Positions 28,518 through 37,973 of a stretch of 64,000 nucleotides of DNA are shown piece after piece. The position numbers were made by a program, and so were the translations under genes. Location: positions 553,269 through 617,268 of the forward strand of contig NZ_VLKN01000002.1 of the NCBI RefSeq assembly GCF_007830035.1. The letters are read 5' to 3'. Numbering within the stretch: the first letter of the stretch is position 1; each line of letters starts with the position of its first letter. The notes beneath the pieces were generated by a model. That model was not told the origin of the DNA and made no database searches. It saw nothing but the letters and a program-made list of their open reading frames with translations. This DNA comes from Luteimonas cucumeris. Its GTDB lineage: Bacteria; Pseudomonadota; Gammaproteobacteria; Xanthomonadales; Xanthomonadaceae.

Positions 28518-29578
28518 ACGCTCCGATTAGCGACGACTTCGCAACGACGCTGCTCGCCTGGTACGACCGCGCCGGCCGTCACGACCTGCCCTGGATGCAT
28601 CCGCGCACGCCCTATCGCGTGTGGCTGTCGGAAATCATGCTGCAGCAGACGCAGGTGCAGACGGTGATACCGTATTTCGAGCGGTTCATCGCCACACTGC
28701 CGACGCTGCCGGCACTGGCGGCCGCACCACAGGACGACGTGCTCGCGCTGTGGTCGGGCCTGGGCTACTACGCCCGTGCGCGCAACCTGCATGCAGCGGC
28801 CAGGCTCTGCGTCGAACAGCATGGCGGCGACCTGCCGCGCGACCTGGAAGCGCTGATCGCCCTGCCAGGCATCGGTCGCAGCACTGCCGGCGCAATCCTC
28901 ACCCAGGCCTGGGGCGACCGGTTCGCGATCCTGGATGGCAACGTCAAGCGCGTACTCAGTCGCTACCACGGCATCGGCGGCTGGCCCGGCACGCCGGCCG
29001 TCGAGAAGCAGCTGTGGCGACTGGCGCAAACACATCTGCCCCGGGAACGGCTGGCCGACTACACCCAGGCACAGATGGATTTCGGCGCCACGCTGTGCAC
29101 GCGCCACGATCCGGCGTGCGTGCTCTGTCCGCTGCAGGCCAAGTGCGCCGCGTTGAGTGATGGACGCGTCGCCGAATTGCCGACCGCCAGGCCCAGCAAG
29201 CCCATTCCCGAGCGCCATGCCGTGGTGCTGCTGGCTGAAGACGCGCAGTCGCGCGTGCTGCTGCAGAAGCGTCCGGCGGTGGGCATCTGGGCGTCGTTGT
29301 GGTCGCTGCCGGAAGCCGGCGACCATGACGCAGCGCGCGACTGGTTCGGCAGGCACCTGCATGGCGACTACGACAACGCGGAGGCGCTGGCGCCGATCGC
29401 GCACGCCTTCACCCATTACCGCCTGCAGTTGCAGCCGCTACGCTGGCGCGGACTTGGACTGCGCAACCTGGTGCACGACAACGGCGATCTGCGCTGGGTC
29501 GCGCGCGAAGACCTGGTAAAGCTGGGCCTCCCCGCACCGATCCGCAAGTTGCTGTTGGGCGTCGCGCAGAATCCGTAG
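28514..29578 (+). CDS. mutY: A/G-specific adenine DNA glycosylase MutY
   Basis: 354-aa base-excision enzyme that removes A opposite 8-oxoG. Seen: [22 protein letters not shown], the helix-hairpin-helix [13 protein letters not shown] with the catalytic Asp in [13 protein letters not shown], the 4Fe-4S ligands [17 protein letters not shown] (C-x6-C-x2-C-x5-C), and a C-terminal NUDIX-like domain (residues about 230-350) for 8-oxoG recognition. The start overlaps the previous stop by 4 bp. Confidence 0.96.
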   Translation: MNAPISDDFATTLLAWYDRAGRHDLPWMHPRTPYRVWLSEIMLQQTQVQTVIPYFERFIATLPTLPALAAAPQDDVLALWSGLGYYARARNLHAAARLCVEQHGGDLPRDLEALIALPGIGRSTAGAILTQAWGDRFAILDGNVKRVLSRYHGIGGWPGTPAVEKQLWRLAQTHLPRERLADYTQAQMDFGATLCTRHDPACVLCPLQAKCAALSDGRVAELPTARPSKPIPERHAVVLLAEDAQSRVLLQKRPAVGIWASLWSLPEAGDHDAARDWFGRHLHGDYDNAEALAPIAHAFTHYRLQLQPLRWRGLGLRNLVHDNGDLRWVAREDLVKLGLPAPIRKLLLGVAQNP

Positions 29579-29679
29579 CCCGGGCAAGCCGCAGGCCCTA
29601 CCCGGTATCGCATCAGGTCAACGTTCTCGAAACGCTTTCAGCGTTTCCCGAATGCGGTCTGTCACCTTGCCCGGGCTAC
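29575..29679. repeat. 14-bp inverted repeat pair between mutY and yggX
   Basis: GTAGCCCGGGCAAG at 29575-29588 returns as an exact reverse complement at 29666-29679. Between them, GAAACGC-TTTCA-GCGTTTC (29629-29647) forms a 7-bp hairpin. The left arm overlaps the mutY stop codon and the right arm ends 9 bp before yggX. Confidence 0.75.
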
Positions 29680-29688
29680 AATCGCGGG

Positions 29689-29967
29689 ATGCCACGAACC
29701 ATTTTCTGCGAATACGAAAAACGCGAGACCGAGGGCCTCGACTTCGCGCCCTGGCCGGGCGAACTCGGCCAGCGCGTGTTCGCCAGCATCGGCAAGGCCG
29801 CATGGTCCGCCTGGCTGGCGCATCAGACGATGCTGATCAATGAGAACCGTCTGTCGCCGCGCGATCCGAAACATCGCGCGCTGCTCGAAACCGAGATGCA
29901 GAAATTCCTGTTCGGCGATGGCGCCGAGAAACCCGCCGGGTATGTCCCGCCCGAATCCCAGGGTTGA
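29689..29967 (+). CDS. yggX: YggX-family Fe(II)-trafficking / oxidative damage protection protein
   Basis: 92 aa. The N-terminal [20 protein letters not shown] with the conserved Cys7, [32 protein letters not shown] and [17 protein letters not shown] are diagnostic. YggX protects Fe-S proteins; MutY, encoded just upstream, is one, and the mutY-yggX order is widely conserved. Confidence 0.96.
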   Translation: MPRTIFCEYEKRETEGLDFAPWPGELGQRVFASIGKAAWSAWLAHQTMLINENRLSPRDPKHRALLETEMQKFLFGDGAEKPAGYVPPESQG

Positions 29968-30039
29968 AGCCGGGCGTTCCAGCCAAGTCCTTCGTCCGCT
30001 GGAGCGTGACGGCGCTCCGTGATCCCTTCGCGCGAGGCC

Positions 30040-30435
30040 CTACTTCGCGCCTGACTTTGCCGCCATGTCGACCGGGCGGATTTCCTCGATGCGACAGCTG
30101 ACGATGCCCTGCGTGGTGATCCGGTCCGAGCCCACGTTCACGCGCCCATTCTGCGAAGACACCTTGACCACCGGCGAGCCGTGGCTGAAACCCAGGCACG
30201 GGCCGGACAGGCGCATGAGATAGGCCTCCTTCGGCCGCATCGTCAACAGGATGTGCTTGTCGTCGACGGTTTCCCACTTGATCGGATCGTGGTACGGAAC
30301 GCTCTTGACGGCAGTGCCGGCAAGCGCCTCGTATTTGGCCAGGCGCTCGGCGCCGCGCGTGGCCTGCTTCGCGTCGCTGGCCGGCGCTGCAAGAACGAGG
30401 GCCAGCACGATCGGCAGCGTTGCAATGTTTTTCAT
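30040..30435 (-). CDS. Secreted DUF6491-like protein, copy B
   Basis: 131 aa with a signal peptide (IATLPIVLALVLAAPASDA). The mature part reads RLAKYEALAGTAVKSVPYHD, then ILLTMRPKEAYLMRLSGPC, and a beta domain ending VSCRIEEIRPVDM. Two conserved Cys (in SGPC and VSCR) could form a disulphide. It is a clear paralogue of the gene at 30620-31039 and probably arose by tandem duplication. Function unknown. Confidence 0.82.
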   Translation of the reverse strand: MKNIATLPIVLALVLAAPASDAKQATRGAERLAKYEALAGTAVKSVPYHDPIKWETVDDKHILLTMRPKEAYLMRLSGPCLGFSHGSPVVKVSSQNGRVNVGSDRITTQGIVSCRIEEIRPVDMAAKSGAK

Positions 30436-30619
30436 GACAGTTCCTCGACGGATTGATCAATGACCGTCGCGGTCATGATGCATGCACGGTCGATCCCCAC
30501 AACCGATCATCGCTTCCTCATTCAGCCGCGATCCGGCTTGCCGCAGTTTCGTGTGCGTTCCAATCGCGTCGCATGAAACCGTTCACGGAATTTTCATCGC
30601 TGCGCCGACGATGTCCTCG

Positions 30620-31039
30620 TTACTTTTCGGCTTCCTTTCCGGCCTTTTCCGCTTCCCTCATCGCCACCAGGTCGATGGCGCGGATCTCCTCGATCTTGCA
30701 GGTCATGTGCCCGCCCACCGTGACCCGATCGAATCCCGCACTCACCCGCCCCGCCGCGGAGCTGATCGCCAGCACCGGCGAACCGCGATGGTCCCGCACG
30801 CAGGGACCTGCGATCTGCATCAGGTATGCCACCTTCGGGCGCATCGTCACCAGGATGTTCTGGTCGTCGATGACTTCCCAGTTCATCGGCGTGTAGTAGG
30901 GAATGTTCTTGAGCGGCTCGCCGGCGAAGGGCTCATAACGCGCGAGGCGCGCAGCATCGCGCGGACGTTCGTATGCGAACCCCGACGTGACCGACAGGGC
31001 CAGTGCCGATGCGACCAGCAGCAAGGAAACGTGCTTCAT
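30620..31039 (-). CDS. Secreted DUF6491-like protein, copy A
   Basis: 139 aa with a signal peptide (VSLLLVASALALSVTSGFAY). It shares with its neighbour the pattern RLARYEPFAGEPLKNIPYY, ILVTMRPKVAYLMQIAGPC and MTCKIEEIRAIDL, with the same two Cys. It has an extra charged tail (REAEKAGKEAEK). ATG 31039 is preceded by GGAGG (31047-31051 on the complement). The 184 bp between the two copies hold no gene. Confidence 0.83.
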   Translation of the reverse strand: MKHVSLLLVASALALSVTSGFAYERPRDAARLARYEPFAGEPLKNIPYYTPMNWEVIDDQNILVTMRPKVAYLMQIAGPCVRDHRGSPVLAISSAAGRVSAGFDRVTVGGHMTCKIEEIRAIDLVAMREAEKAGKEAEK

Positions 31040-31251
31040 GGACGACCTCCTTCGTGATGGATGGGAACCTGCCGGCGGCATAATGCACGGTCTCCCGGCA
31101 AGCGCGGATCAAGGGCCACGGCACCATTCAGGCACGATCCCGCTTGCCACCCGAAGCCCGCATCCGTATCATCTCGCGCTCGCTCGGCATACGCCGGACC
31201 GCCGCGGAAGCTTCCGCCAACTCCGGCGAACTGGCCTGGATCGCGAGCATT

Positions 31252-31327
31252 GGCCGGGTAGCTCAGTTGGTAGAGCAGGGGATTGAAAATCCCCGTGTCG
31301 GGGGTTCGATTCCCTCCCCGGCCACCA
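31252..31327 (+). tRNA. tRNA-Phe (GAA)
   Basis: Full cloverleaf: acceptor GGCCGGG/CCCGGCC, D arm GCTC-AGTTGGTA-GAGC, anticodon arm GGGGA-TTGAAAA-TCCCC with anticodon GAA, T arm with TTCGATT, and an encoded CCA end. 76 nt. Transcription runs into the terminator at 31357. Confidence 0.97.
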
Positions 31328-31356
31328 TTGCGTGGCAAAGTAGACCGAGACCGGAC

Positions 31357-31384
31357 AAGGCTGCGAGCGATCGCAGCCTTTTTC
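31357..31384 (+). terminator. Intrinsic terminator of tRNA-Phe
   Basis: AAGGCTGCGA at 31357-31366, GCGA loop, and the exact complement at 31371-31380, running into five T. A strong 10-bp stem directly downstream of the tRNA. Confidence 0.93.
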
Positions 31385-31467
31385 ATGCCCGCGCTAACCG
31401 GCGCCGGCGTCCTCACGCAAACTGAACATTCCTGCCGCGACCCTGCGCAGCCTGATCGGAGCCGCCC

Positions 31468-31998
31468 ATGCGTCATGTCCTTGCCTTGCTGCTGGCCCTC
31501 GCCACGCTGCCTGCCCTGGCCGCGCAACCGGTCCGTTCGGTGCCGGAGCTCGACATCTCGCGCTACGCCGGGCAATGGCACGAGATCGGGCACCTGCCGG
31601 TGTTTTTCCAGCGCAAGTGCGTCGGCGACATCACCGCGTCCTACACCTTGCGCGACGACGGCATGATCGGCGTGCTCAATGCCTGCCGCACCGGAGACGG
31701 AAGCCAGGAGGCATCCGCAGGCATCGCGCGCAGTGTCGAAGGCCATCCGGGACGGCTGCAGGTGCGCTTTGCGCCGGACTGGCTGTCGTGGGTGCCGATG
31801 GTGTGGGCCGACTATTGGGTAATCGACCTGGATCCGGGTTACCAGTGGGCGGTGGTGGCGTCGCCGAATCGCAAATACCTGTGGGTGCTGTCGCGCACGC
31901 CGTCGATGGAGCGCGGCTTGTTCGAACGGATCAAGGCGCGCGCCGAGGCGATGGGCTTCGACCTGGAACCGCTGGTCATCGCAGCGCCGCTGACCTGA
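31468..31998 (+). CDS. Secreted lipocalin family protein (Blc-like)
   Basis: 176 aa. A signal peptide (LALLLALATLPALAA) has no lipobox Cys, so the protein should be free in the periplasm, unlike E. coli Blc, which is a lipoprotein. Lipocalin motifs: ISRYAGQWHEIGHLPVFFQR (the GxW motif) and SPNRKYLWVLSRTPSM near the C-terminus. Lipocalins bind lipids or other small hydrophobic ligands. Confidence 0.9.
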   Translation: MRHVLALLLALATLPALAAQPVRSVPELDISRYAGQWHEIGHLPVFFQRKCVGDITASYTLRDDGMIGVLNACRTGDGSQEASAGIARSVEGHPGRLQVRFAPDWLSWVPMVWADYWVIDLDPGYQWAVVASPNRKYLWVLSRTPSMERGLFERIKARAEAMGFDLEPLVIAAPLT

Positions 31999-32054
31999 GC
32001 CGCCACGCGATGGCGCCGTAGTATGCTCGTCGCATCCACGAGCGGAGCGATGCG

Positions 32055-32528
32055 ATGGGCCGTTTGAGAAACCCTATCCTTGTCCTGTTGTGCATGGCGC
32101 TTGCAGCCTGCAGCAGCGGGCCGGTGCGACGCGTGTCCGAACCTGCGGCCAGCATCCAGCAATTGACCGTGCGTGCCGACGGCAACTGGTCGGTCGAACT
32201 GCGCATCAACAATTTCAGCAGCATTCCAATGCGCTTCGACGCCATCGCCCTGCACATGAATCTGGGCAGCGCCCAGGCCGGCACGCTGCAAGGCAGCGCC
32301 GGCATCTCCGTCGGCCCGGAATCGGCGGACGTGGTCACGTTGACGCATGCGCCCACATCCGCGGCGCGGATCGCGATGGCCGATGCGCTCAGCGCCAATC
32401 GCAGCATTGCCTACGAACTCAAGGGCACGCTCGACGCGACGCCCGAACAGGGCAGCCCTCGCACGTACCCGATCGAGCGCAACAGCAGCCTGAGCCCGGT
32501 GCCCGGGTTGCCTGGCGTGATGCGCTGA
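32055..32528 (+). CDS. LEA14-like lipoprotein
   Basis: 157 aa starting with a lipoprotein signal (PILVLLCMALAAC, lipobox LAAC). The single domain has beta strands (IQQLTVRADGNWSVELRINN, RFDAIALHMNLGSA) in a Greek-key pattern resembling LEA type 2/WHy domains; moderate confidence. It is 56 bp downstream of the lipocalin gene in the same orientation, likely one operon of envelope proteins. Confidence 0.75.
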   Translation: MGRLRNPILVLLCMALAACSSGPVRRVSEPAASIQQLTVRADGNWSVELRINNFSSIPMRFDAIALHMNLGSAQAGTLQGSAGISVGPESADVVTLTHAPTSAARIAMADALSANRSIAYELKGTLDATPEQGSPRTYPIERNSSLSPVPGLPGVMR

Positions 32529-32534
32529 AAGGCC

Positions 32535-32562
32535 GGGATTGGGGATTCGTGATTGGTGATTC
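32535..32562. repeat. Heptad array, four 7-bp units
   Basis: GGGATTG, GGGATTC, GTGATTG, GTGATTC in register, just after the LEA-like gene. The same unit type occurs at 46801-46913 and 51520-51622, where the arrays come as inverted pairs. No facing array is seen here. Confidence 0.75.
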
Positions 32563-32651
32563 GTAGAACAACAAACGATTCGCATCTTGCACCCCTTGCT
32601 TTCCTGCACGGCCCTCCCCAGTCCCTAAACCCTACCCCCAGATTCCCACCC

Positions 32652-34442
32652 ATGAGCACCTATAAAGCCCCCCTCGCCGACATCCGTTTCGCGCTGTACG
32701 ACGTGCTTGGTGCGGAAGCACTGTTCGCGCGACTGGGTTTCGCCGACGCCAGCCGAGACATCGTCGATGCCGTGCTCGACGAAGGCGCACGCTTCAACGA
32801 AACCGTACTGGCACCGCTCAACCGCATCGGCGACGAGGTCGGCTGCGTGTACGACAAGACCAGTGGCGATGTCACCACGCCGCCGGGTTTCAAACAGGCC
32901 TATGCGCAATACGTCGACGGAGGCTGGGCCGGCCTGACCTCGCCGATCGAATTCGGCGGACAAGGCATGCCGCATGCGGCCGGCGTGCCGCTGAAGGAGA
33001 TGATCGACGCCGCCAACCTGGCCTGGGGCAACTTTCCGCTGCTCTCGCATGGTGCTACCGAAGCGCTGCTGCATCACGGCGAAGCCTGGCAGCAGGAAGT
33101 ATTCCTGAAGGCGCTGGTCGACGGCCGCTGGACCGGCACCATGTGCCTGACCGAACCGCATTGCGGCACCGACCTCGGCCTGCTCAAGACACGCGCCACG
33201 CCGAACGCGGACGGCAGTCATGCGGTCAACGGCACCAAGATCTTCATCACCGCCGGCGAGCACGACTTCACCGACAACATCGTGCACCTGGTGCTGGCGC
33301 GACTGCCGGATGCGCCCGCCGGCAGCAAAGGCATTTCGCTGTTCATCGTGCCCAAGTTCAAGGTCGGCAAGGACGGCGTGGTCGGCGAGCGCAACGGCGT
33401 GCGCTGTGGCGCGATCGAACACAAGATGGGCATCCACGGCTCCGCCACCTGCGTGATCAACTTCGACGACGCGCAGGGTTGGCTGATCGGAGAACCGAAC
33501 AAGGGCCTGGCGGCGATGTTTACGATGATGAACACCGCGCGCCTGGCCGTCGGCCTGCAGGGACTCGGGCTGGCCGATCGCGCGTACCAGAATGCTCTGC
33601 GCTATGCACGCGAACGCCTGCAGGGTCGCTCGCTGAGCGGCCCCAAGCAGCCGGACAAGCCGGCCGATCCAATCATCGTGCATCCCGACGTGCGGCGCAT
33701 GCTGCTGACGCAGAAGGCGCTGACCGAAGGCGGCCGACTGCTCGGCTACCACGCGGCAACCCTCGTCGATGTGGTCGGACATGGCGCCGACGAACAGGAG
33801 CGCCAGCAGGCCGATGCGCTGCTCGGCTTCGTCACACCCATCGTCAAGGCCTGTCTGACCGAATGGGGCGTGGAGTGCACCTATCACGCGCTGCAGTGTT
33901 TCGGCGGCCACGGATACATCGCTGAGCACGGCATGGAACAGCTCGCACGCGATGCGCGCATCACCACGCTGTACGAAGGCACCACCGGCATCCAGGCGCT
34001 GGACCTGATGGGCCGCAAGGTGATGCAGTTGCAGGGCGCGGGCCTGCGCGTGTTCCTGGGCATGATCGAGGCGTTCTGCAAGGAACAGGAAGGCAACGAA
34101 GCGCTGCACGAATTCGTCGCGCCGCTGCGCGCCAAAGCCGGGGAGTGGCAGCAGCTGACCATATCCATCGGTCAGCGCGCGGTTGCCAACGCCGACGAAG
34201 TCGGCGCCGCGGCCTACGACTACCTGTTCTATTCCGGCTACGTCGCGCTGGCCTACTGGTGGGCGCGCAGCGTCGCCGCAGCCGAAACCTCGTCGCAAAG
34301 CGATGCGTTCAAGGCAGCGAAGCGCGAGACTGCACGCTTCTACTTCGCGCGCATCCTGCCGCGGACACAGGCGCATGCCGCGGCGATCGGCAGTGGCGCA
34401 GCTTCACTGATGTCGATGGACGTGACGCACTTCGGCGGTTGA
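32652..34442 (+). CDS. Acyl-CoA dehydrogenase with C-terminal extension
   Basis: 596-aa flavoenzyme of the long acyl-CoA dehydrogenase group with the extra C-terminal domain (relatives include DmdC, 3-methylmercaptopropionyl-CoA dehydrogenase). Seen: an N-terminal helical segment (YDVLGAEALF), the FAD-binding MCLTEPHCGTDLGLLKTRA, GSKGISLFIVPKF, HKMGIHGSATCVINFD, and the catalytic Glu region ITTLYEGTTGIQALDLMGRK. The substrate chain cannot be read from sequence. ATG 32652 is the natural start; the upstream open frame is repeat DNA. It converges with the AraC-type gene, 19 bp apart. Confidence 0.93.
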   Translation: MSTYKAPLADIRFALYDVLGAEALFARLGFADASRDIVDAVLDEGARFNETVLAPLNRIGDEVGCVYDKTSGDVTTPPGFKQAYAQYVDGGWAGLTSPIEFGGQGMPHAAGVPLKEMIDAANLAWGNFPLLSHGATEALLHHGEAWQQEVFLKALVDGRWTGTMCLTEPHCGTDLGLLKTRATPNADGSHAVNGTKIFITAGEHDFTDNIVHLVLARLPDAPAGSKGISLFIVPKFKVGKDGVVGERNGVRCGAIEHKMGIHGSATCVINFDDAQGWLIGEPNKGLAAMFTMMNTARLAVGLQGLGLADRAYQNALRYARERLQGRSLSGPKQPDKPADPIIVHPDVRRMLLTQKALTEGGRLLGYHAATLVDVVGHGADEQERQQADALLGFVTPIVKACLTEWGVECTYHALQCFGGHGYIAEHGMEQLARDARITTLYEGTTGIQALDLMGRKVMQLQGAGLRVFLGMIEAFCKEQEGNEALHEFVAPLRAKAGEWQQLTISIGQRAVANADEVGAAAYDYLFYSGYVALAYWWARSVAAAETSSQSDAFKAAKRETARFYFARILPRTQAHAAAIGSGAASLMSMDVTHFGG

Positions 34443-34461
34443 GTTCTCCCAGCATCCGGAT

Positions 34462-35436
34462 TCATAGAGGTTCCCTGCCCGCTTCCGTGTCGCCACGACG
34501 CCATTGCGCGGGCGTCATCCCCATGTGGCGCGCGAAACCACGCTGGAATGCGGAAGGTGAGTCGTAACCCACCGCTTCTGCCACCGTGGCGATGCTTTCG
34601 CGGCCTTCACGCAGGCGTCGCGCCGCCAGCAACATGCGCCAGCGGGCGAGATACTGCATCGGCGGTTCGCCCAGCACTTCCTTGAAGCGCGCGGCCAGGC
34701 GCGAGCGCGATGTCGCCGCTGCATGCGCAAGTGCGTCCACCGTCCAGCACCGCTGCGGTGTCTCGTGCAGCAAGGCCAACGCGCGGCCGACCAGCGGATC
34801 GCGCAGGCCAGCCAGCCAGCCGGATCCGGCCTCGGGCAACGATTCCATGTGTCGCCGCAGCGTCTCGACGAACATCAGTTCGGCCATCCGCAGACGCAGT
34901 CCCGCGGCACCAGGACGCGGCGAAAGCGCTTCCTGTTCGGCGTACGCCAATAGCGGATCGAGCGCTGGCGCGTCGGTTTGCCGCAGCTGCACCTTGAACA
35001 GACGCGGCAAAGCAGCAAACAACGGCGCGAAGGCATCACGCTCGCAACTGAGATAGCCGCACAGGGCACGTGTGCTGACGTCGCCCCTACCCCAGCGCAG
35101 GCTGCGCATCTCCGATAGCGGCGTGCCGCCGAACATTTCCGCGGCCGGTACCGGCGTGGCCTGCAGCGTGTCGCCGATGAGATAGGCATCGCCATGCGGC
35201 ACCACCAGCACTTCGCCGGCCTGCACGCATAGCGCCTGTTCCGGCGGGAGCCGCGCCCAGAAATGCCCATCGAGCACGACATGGAAGGAGATCAGATGCA
35301 AACCCGGAGACGACAGTTGCGCGGCGATCGCGGTTTCCGGCCGCGCGGAAATGCACCAGGGCGTGCTGAATTCGCCGCGGAACAGAACCGCGCCGTTCAA
35401 CCGCACGGCCTTGAGCACTTCGGAAAGCACGTCCAT
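34462..35436 (-). CDS. AraC-family transcriptional regulator (cupin_6 N-terminus)
   Basis: About 324 aa from ATG 35436 (MDVLSEVLKAVRLNGAVLFR); longer open reading to 35544 is less like the family. The N-terminal sensor domain is the cupin_6 type (FHVVLDGHFWARLP, QAGEVLVVPHGDAYLI). The C-terminal AraC domain (residues about 220-320) has two helix-turn-helix motifs: WTVDALAHAAATSRSRLAAR and ATVAEAVGYDSPSAFQRGF. It is divergent from the membrane methyltransferase gene, across 119 bp, and may regulate it. Confidence 0.92.
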   Translation of the reverse strand: MDVLSEVLKAVRLNGAVLFRGEFSTPWCISARPETAIAAQLSSPGLHLISFHVVLDGHFWARLPPEQALCVQAGEVLVVPHGDAYLIGDTLQATPVPAAEMFGGTPLSEMRSLRWGRGDVSTRALCGYLSCERDAFAPLFAALPRLFKVQLRQTDAPALDPLLAYAEQEALSPRPGAAGLRLRMAELMFVETLRRHMESLPEAGSGWLAGLRDPLVGRALALLHETPQRCWTVDALAHAAATSRSRLAARFKEVLGEPPMQYLARWRMLLAARRLREGRESIATVAEAVGYDSPSAFQRGFARHMGMTPAQWRRGDTEAGREPL

Positions 35437-35555
35437 CGCCAGCCTGCCGCCACTGCCGATCGCGGCGCCCTGAGCATAGATACGGGAGTCTGGGGCATTG
35501 CCGGCCGCGGCGTCGCGGCGGAAAGTCGCAGCCAGGTCAAACAAGGGTTCCCGAC

Positions 35556-36325
35556 ATGTCGCGCCTGCTTATCCTGCTTTACGGGGGTGTTCTGCTACGG
35601 CGTATTCCTCGCCGTCTTTCTGTACGCGATACTGTTCGTGATGGGTGTGGGGGTGCCCAAGCACATCAACAGTGGCACGACCGGCGACTTCGCGACGGCA
35701 CTGGCGATCAACCTGGCGCTGTTGGGCCTGTTCGCCGTGCAACACAGCGGCATGGCGCGCAAGGGTTTCAAGCGCTGGTTGACCAGGATCGTGCCGGCGC
35801 CGGCCGAGCGCAGCACCTATGTGCTGCTGACCAGCCTGGTGCTGGCACTGCTGTTCTGGCAGTGGCGGCCGCTGCCGCAGTTACTGTGGGATGTGCAGGG
35901 GCCGACGGCGCGGATGGCATTGCAGGGCCTCGCCGCGCTGGGATGGCTGCTGGTACTGGGCAGCACCTTCATCATCAGCCACTTCGACCTGTTCGGTCTG
36001 CGCCAGGTCTGGTTGCATGCACGCAATCGCGTCTATCCGGAAAACGCCCTTCGTGGTGCGTGCGTTCTATCGCCTGGTCCGCCATCCTCTGTATCTGGGC
36101 TTCGTGATCGCGTTCTGGGCGACGCCGACGATGACCTTGGGCCACCTGCTGTTCGCGATGATGACGACAGGCTACATCCTGGCCGCGATCCAGCTGGAGG
36201 AACGCGACCTGGTCGCCGCCTACGGCGACGACTACCGCGATTACCGCAGCCGCGTGCGCATGCTGCTGCCGCTGCCGAAACGGCAGCGCGAACCTGTCAC
36301 CGGAGGCCTTGGCGATGACGCCTGA
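35556..36325 (+). pseudogene. Isoprenylcysteine-methyltransferase-like membrane protein, two +1 frameshifts
   Basis: The reading starts MSRLLILLYG at 35556, shifts frame at the five-G run 35583-35587, continues VFCYGVFLAVFLYAILFV to HARNRVYPE, and shifts again at the four-A run 36041-36044 to [20 protein letters not shown] and the end. Removing one G and one A restores a single 255-aa polytopic protein with the ICMT/NnrU-type motif [11 protein letters not shown]. Both shifts are one extra base in a homopolymer, so either the gene is decaying or the assembly has errors there. If intact it would be a membrane protein divergent from the AraC regulator. Confidence 0.85.
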
Positions 36326-36431
36326 TCACGCCGCGCGCATGCCCGGCCCACTGCCCGCCTCGACACTGGATGCGCCGCGCACGCCGGCTGCGCTACCGTG
36401 CACGACATCCACGCGTATCCTGAGGCACCAC

Positions 36432-37787
36432 ATGCGTGATCTGCTCAGCGAAGCCGCGAATCGTTCGATCGATTATCTGCAAGGCCTTGACGCACGCGCG
36501 GTGGCGCCGTCACCTGCCACCGTGACGGCACTGTCCGCCTTCGACACGCCGCTGCCCGAATCCGGCTGCGATCCCTACGAGGTGCTGGAGCAACTCGATC
36601 GCTACGGCTCGCCGGCGACGATGGCCATGGCCGGTCCGCGTTTCTTCGGCTTCGTGATCGGCGGCTCGCTGCCGGTCACGCTGGCCGCCAACTGGCTGGC
36701 CGGGGCGTGGGACCAGAATACGGGGCTATACGCGATCACCCCAGCCACCGCGCGCATCGAGGAGGTGACGCTGCGCTGGCTGATCGAACTGCTCGGCTTG
36801 CCGCCCGGCACCGGCGGCGCCTTCGTCACCGGCGCCACGGTCGCCAATTTCAGCGCACTGGCGGCAGCGCGGCACGTGGTGCTGAAACGCGTCGGCTGGG
36901 ACGTGGAAGCGGACGGCCTGTTCGGCGCACCGCCAGTCACGGTCGTGATCGGCGAGGAAGCGCATCCGACCCTGGTCAAATCGCTGGGCATGCTCGGCTT
37001 CGGGCGCCACCGTGTCGTGCGCGTGCCTGCGGATTCACAGGGACGCATGCGAGCGGACAAGCTGCCCGCGATTTCCGGGCCGACCATCGTCTGCGCACAG
37101 GTCGGCAACGTGAATACCGGCGCCTGTGATCCCGTCGCCGAGATCGGCGCGCGCTTGCGCGACACCGGCGCATGGCTGCATGTCGACGGCGCTTTCGGCC
37201 TGTGGGCCGCGGCAGCGCCTGGCCTCGCGCATCTGGTGCAGGGCATCGACATCGCCGACTCATGGGCCACCGATGCGCACAAATGGCTCAACGTGCCCTA
37301 CGACAGCGGCCTGGCCTTCGTACGCGATCCACAGGCATTGCGCGCGGCGATGGCGATCACCGCCGATTACCTTCCGACCGAATCCGAGTTCCGCAATCCA
37401 TCCGACTACACGCCGGAGTTGTCGCGGCGCGCGCGTGGCGTCGAAATCTGGGCGGCGCTACGCGGCCTGGGCAGGCGCGGCATCGCAGAGATGGTCGAAC
37501 GCAACTGCCGCCAGGCCCGGCGTTTTGCCGAAGGCCTGCGCATGAGCGGATTCGAAGTGCTCAACGAGGTGGCGTTGAATCAGGTACTGGTCGCCTTCGG
37601 CGATGCCGCGACCACGCAGCGCGTGATCGCCGCGCTGCAGGCCGACGGTACCTGCTGGTGCGGCGGTACGGTCTGGCAGGGACGCACCGCGATGCGCATC
37701 AGCGTCTCTTGCTGGGCAACGACCGACGACGATGTGGAACGCAGTCTCGAAGCCATGCGCCACGCCGCCCGGAGCGTGATCGGCTGA
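36432..37787 (+). CDS. PLP-dependent group II decarboxylase family protein
   Basis: 451 aa from ATG 36432 (MRDLLSEAANRSIDYLQGLD), preceded by GAGG. PLP fold-type I: GAFVTGATVANFSALAAARH, the Asp in WLHVDGAFGLWAAA, and the Schiff-base lysine in SWATDAHKWLNVPYDSG. Group members decarboxylate aromatic amino acids, glutamate or diaminobutyrate; annotations often say aspartate aminotransferase family. Substrate unknown. An in-frame ATG at 36315 would overlap the previous gene and add a stretch without family features. Confidence 0.88.
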   Translation: MRDLLSEAANRSIDYLQGLDARAVAPSPATVTALSAFDTPLPESGCDPYEVLEQLDRYGSPATMAMAGPRFFGFVIGGSLPVTLAANWLAGAWDQNTGLYAITPATARIEEVTLRWLIELLGLPPGTGGAFVTGATVANFSALAAARHVVLKRVGWDVEADGLFGAPPVTVVIGEEAHPTLVKSLGMLGFGRHRVVRVPADSQGRMRADKLPAISGPTIVCAQVGNVNTGACDPVAEIGARLRDTGAWLHVDGAFGLWAAAAPGLAHLVQGIDIADSWATDAHKWLNVPYDSGLAFVRDPQALRAAMAITADYLPTESEFRNPSDYTPELSRRARGVEIWAALRGLGRRGIAEMVERNCRQARRFAEGLRMSGFEVLNEVALNQVLVAFGDAATTQRVIAALQADGTCWCGGTVWQGRTAMRISVSCWATTDDDVERSLEAMRHAARSVIG

Positions 37788-37852
37788 TCGGCTACAGCGC
37801 CCGCCCATTGCCCGGCCGGTGGTACGCCGAACAGGCCCGGGACGGGCCGGTC

Positions 37853-37881
37853 TGCACAAAATGTAAACAAAGGCGTATAAG
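37853..37881 (+). promoter_or_regulatory. Candidate sigma-70 promoter of the HNH gene
   Basis: TGCACA at 37853-37858 and TATAAG at 37876-37881, separated by exactly 17 bp, in an A-rich stretch unusual for this DNA. Predicted start of transcription is near 37888. Confidence 0.55.
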
Positions 37882-37973
37882 CTGTTACTCCCATGGAGTC
37901 TGACAGAGCGAAACTTCGCCTGATCCGGACCGGGGCCCACGCTGACCGACAGCGCGACCCGGCTGCTCCCGCC

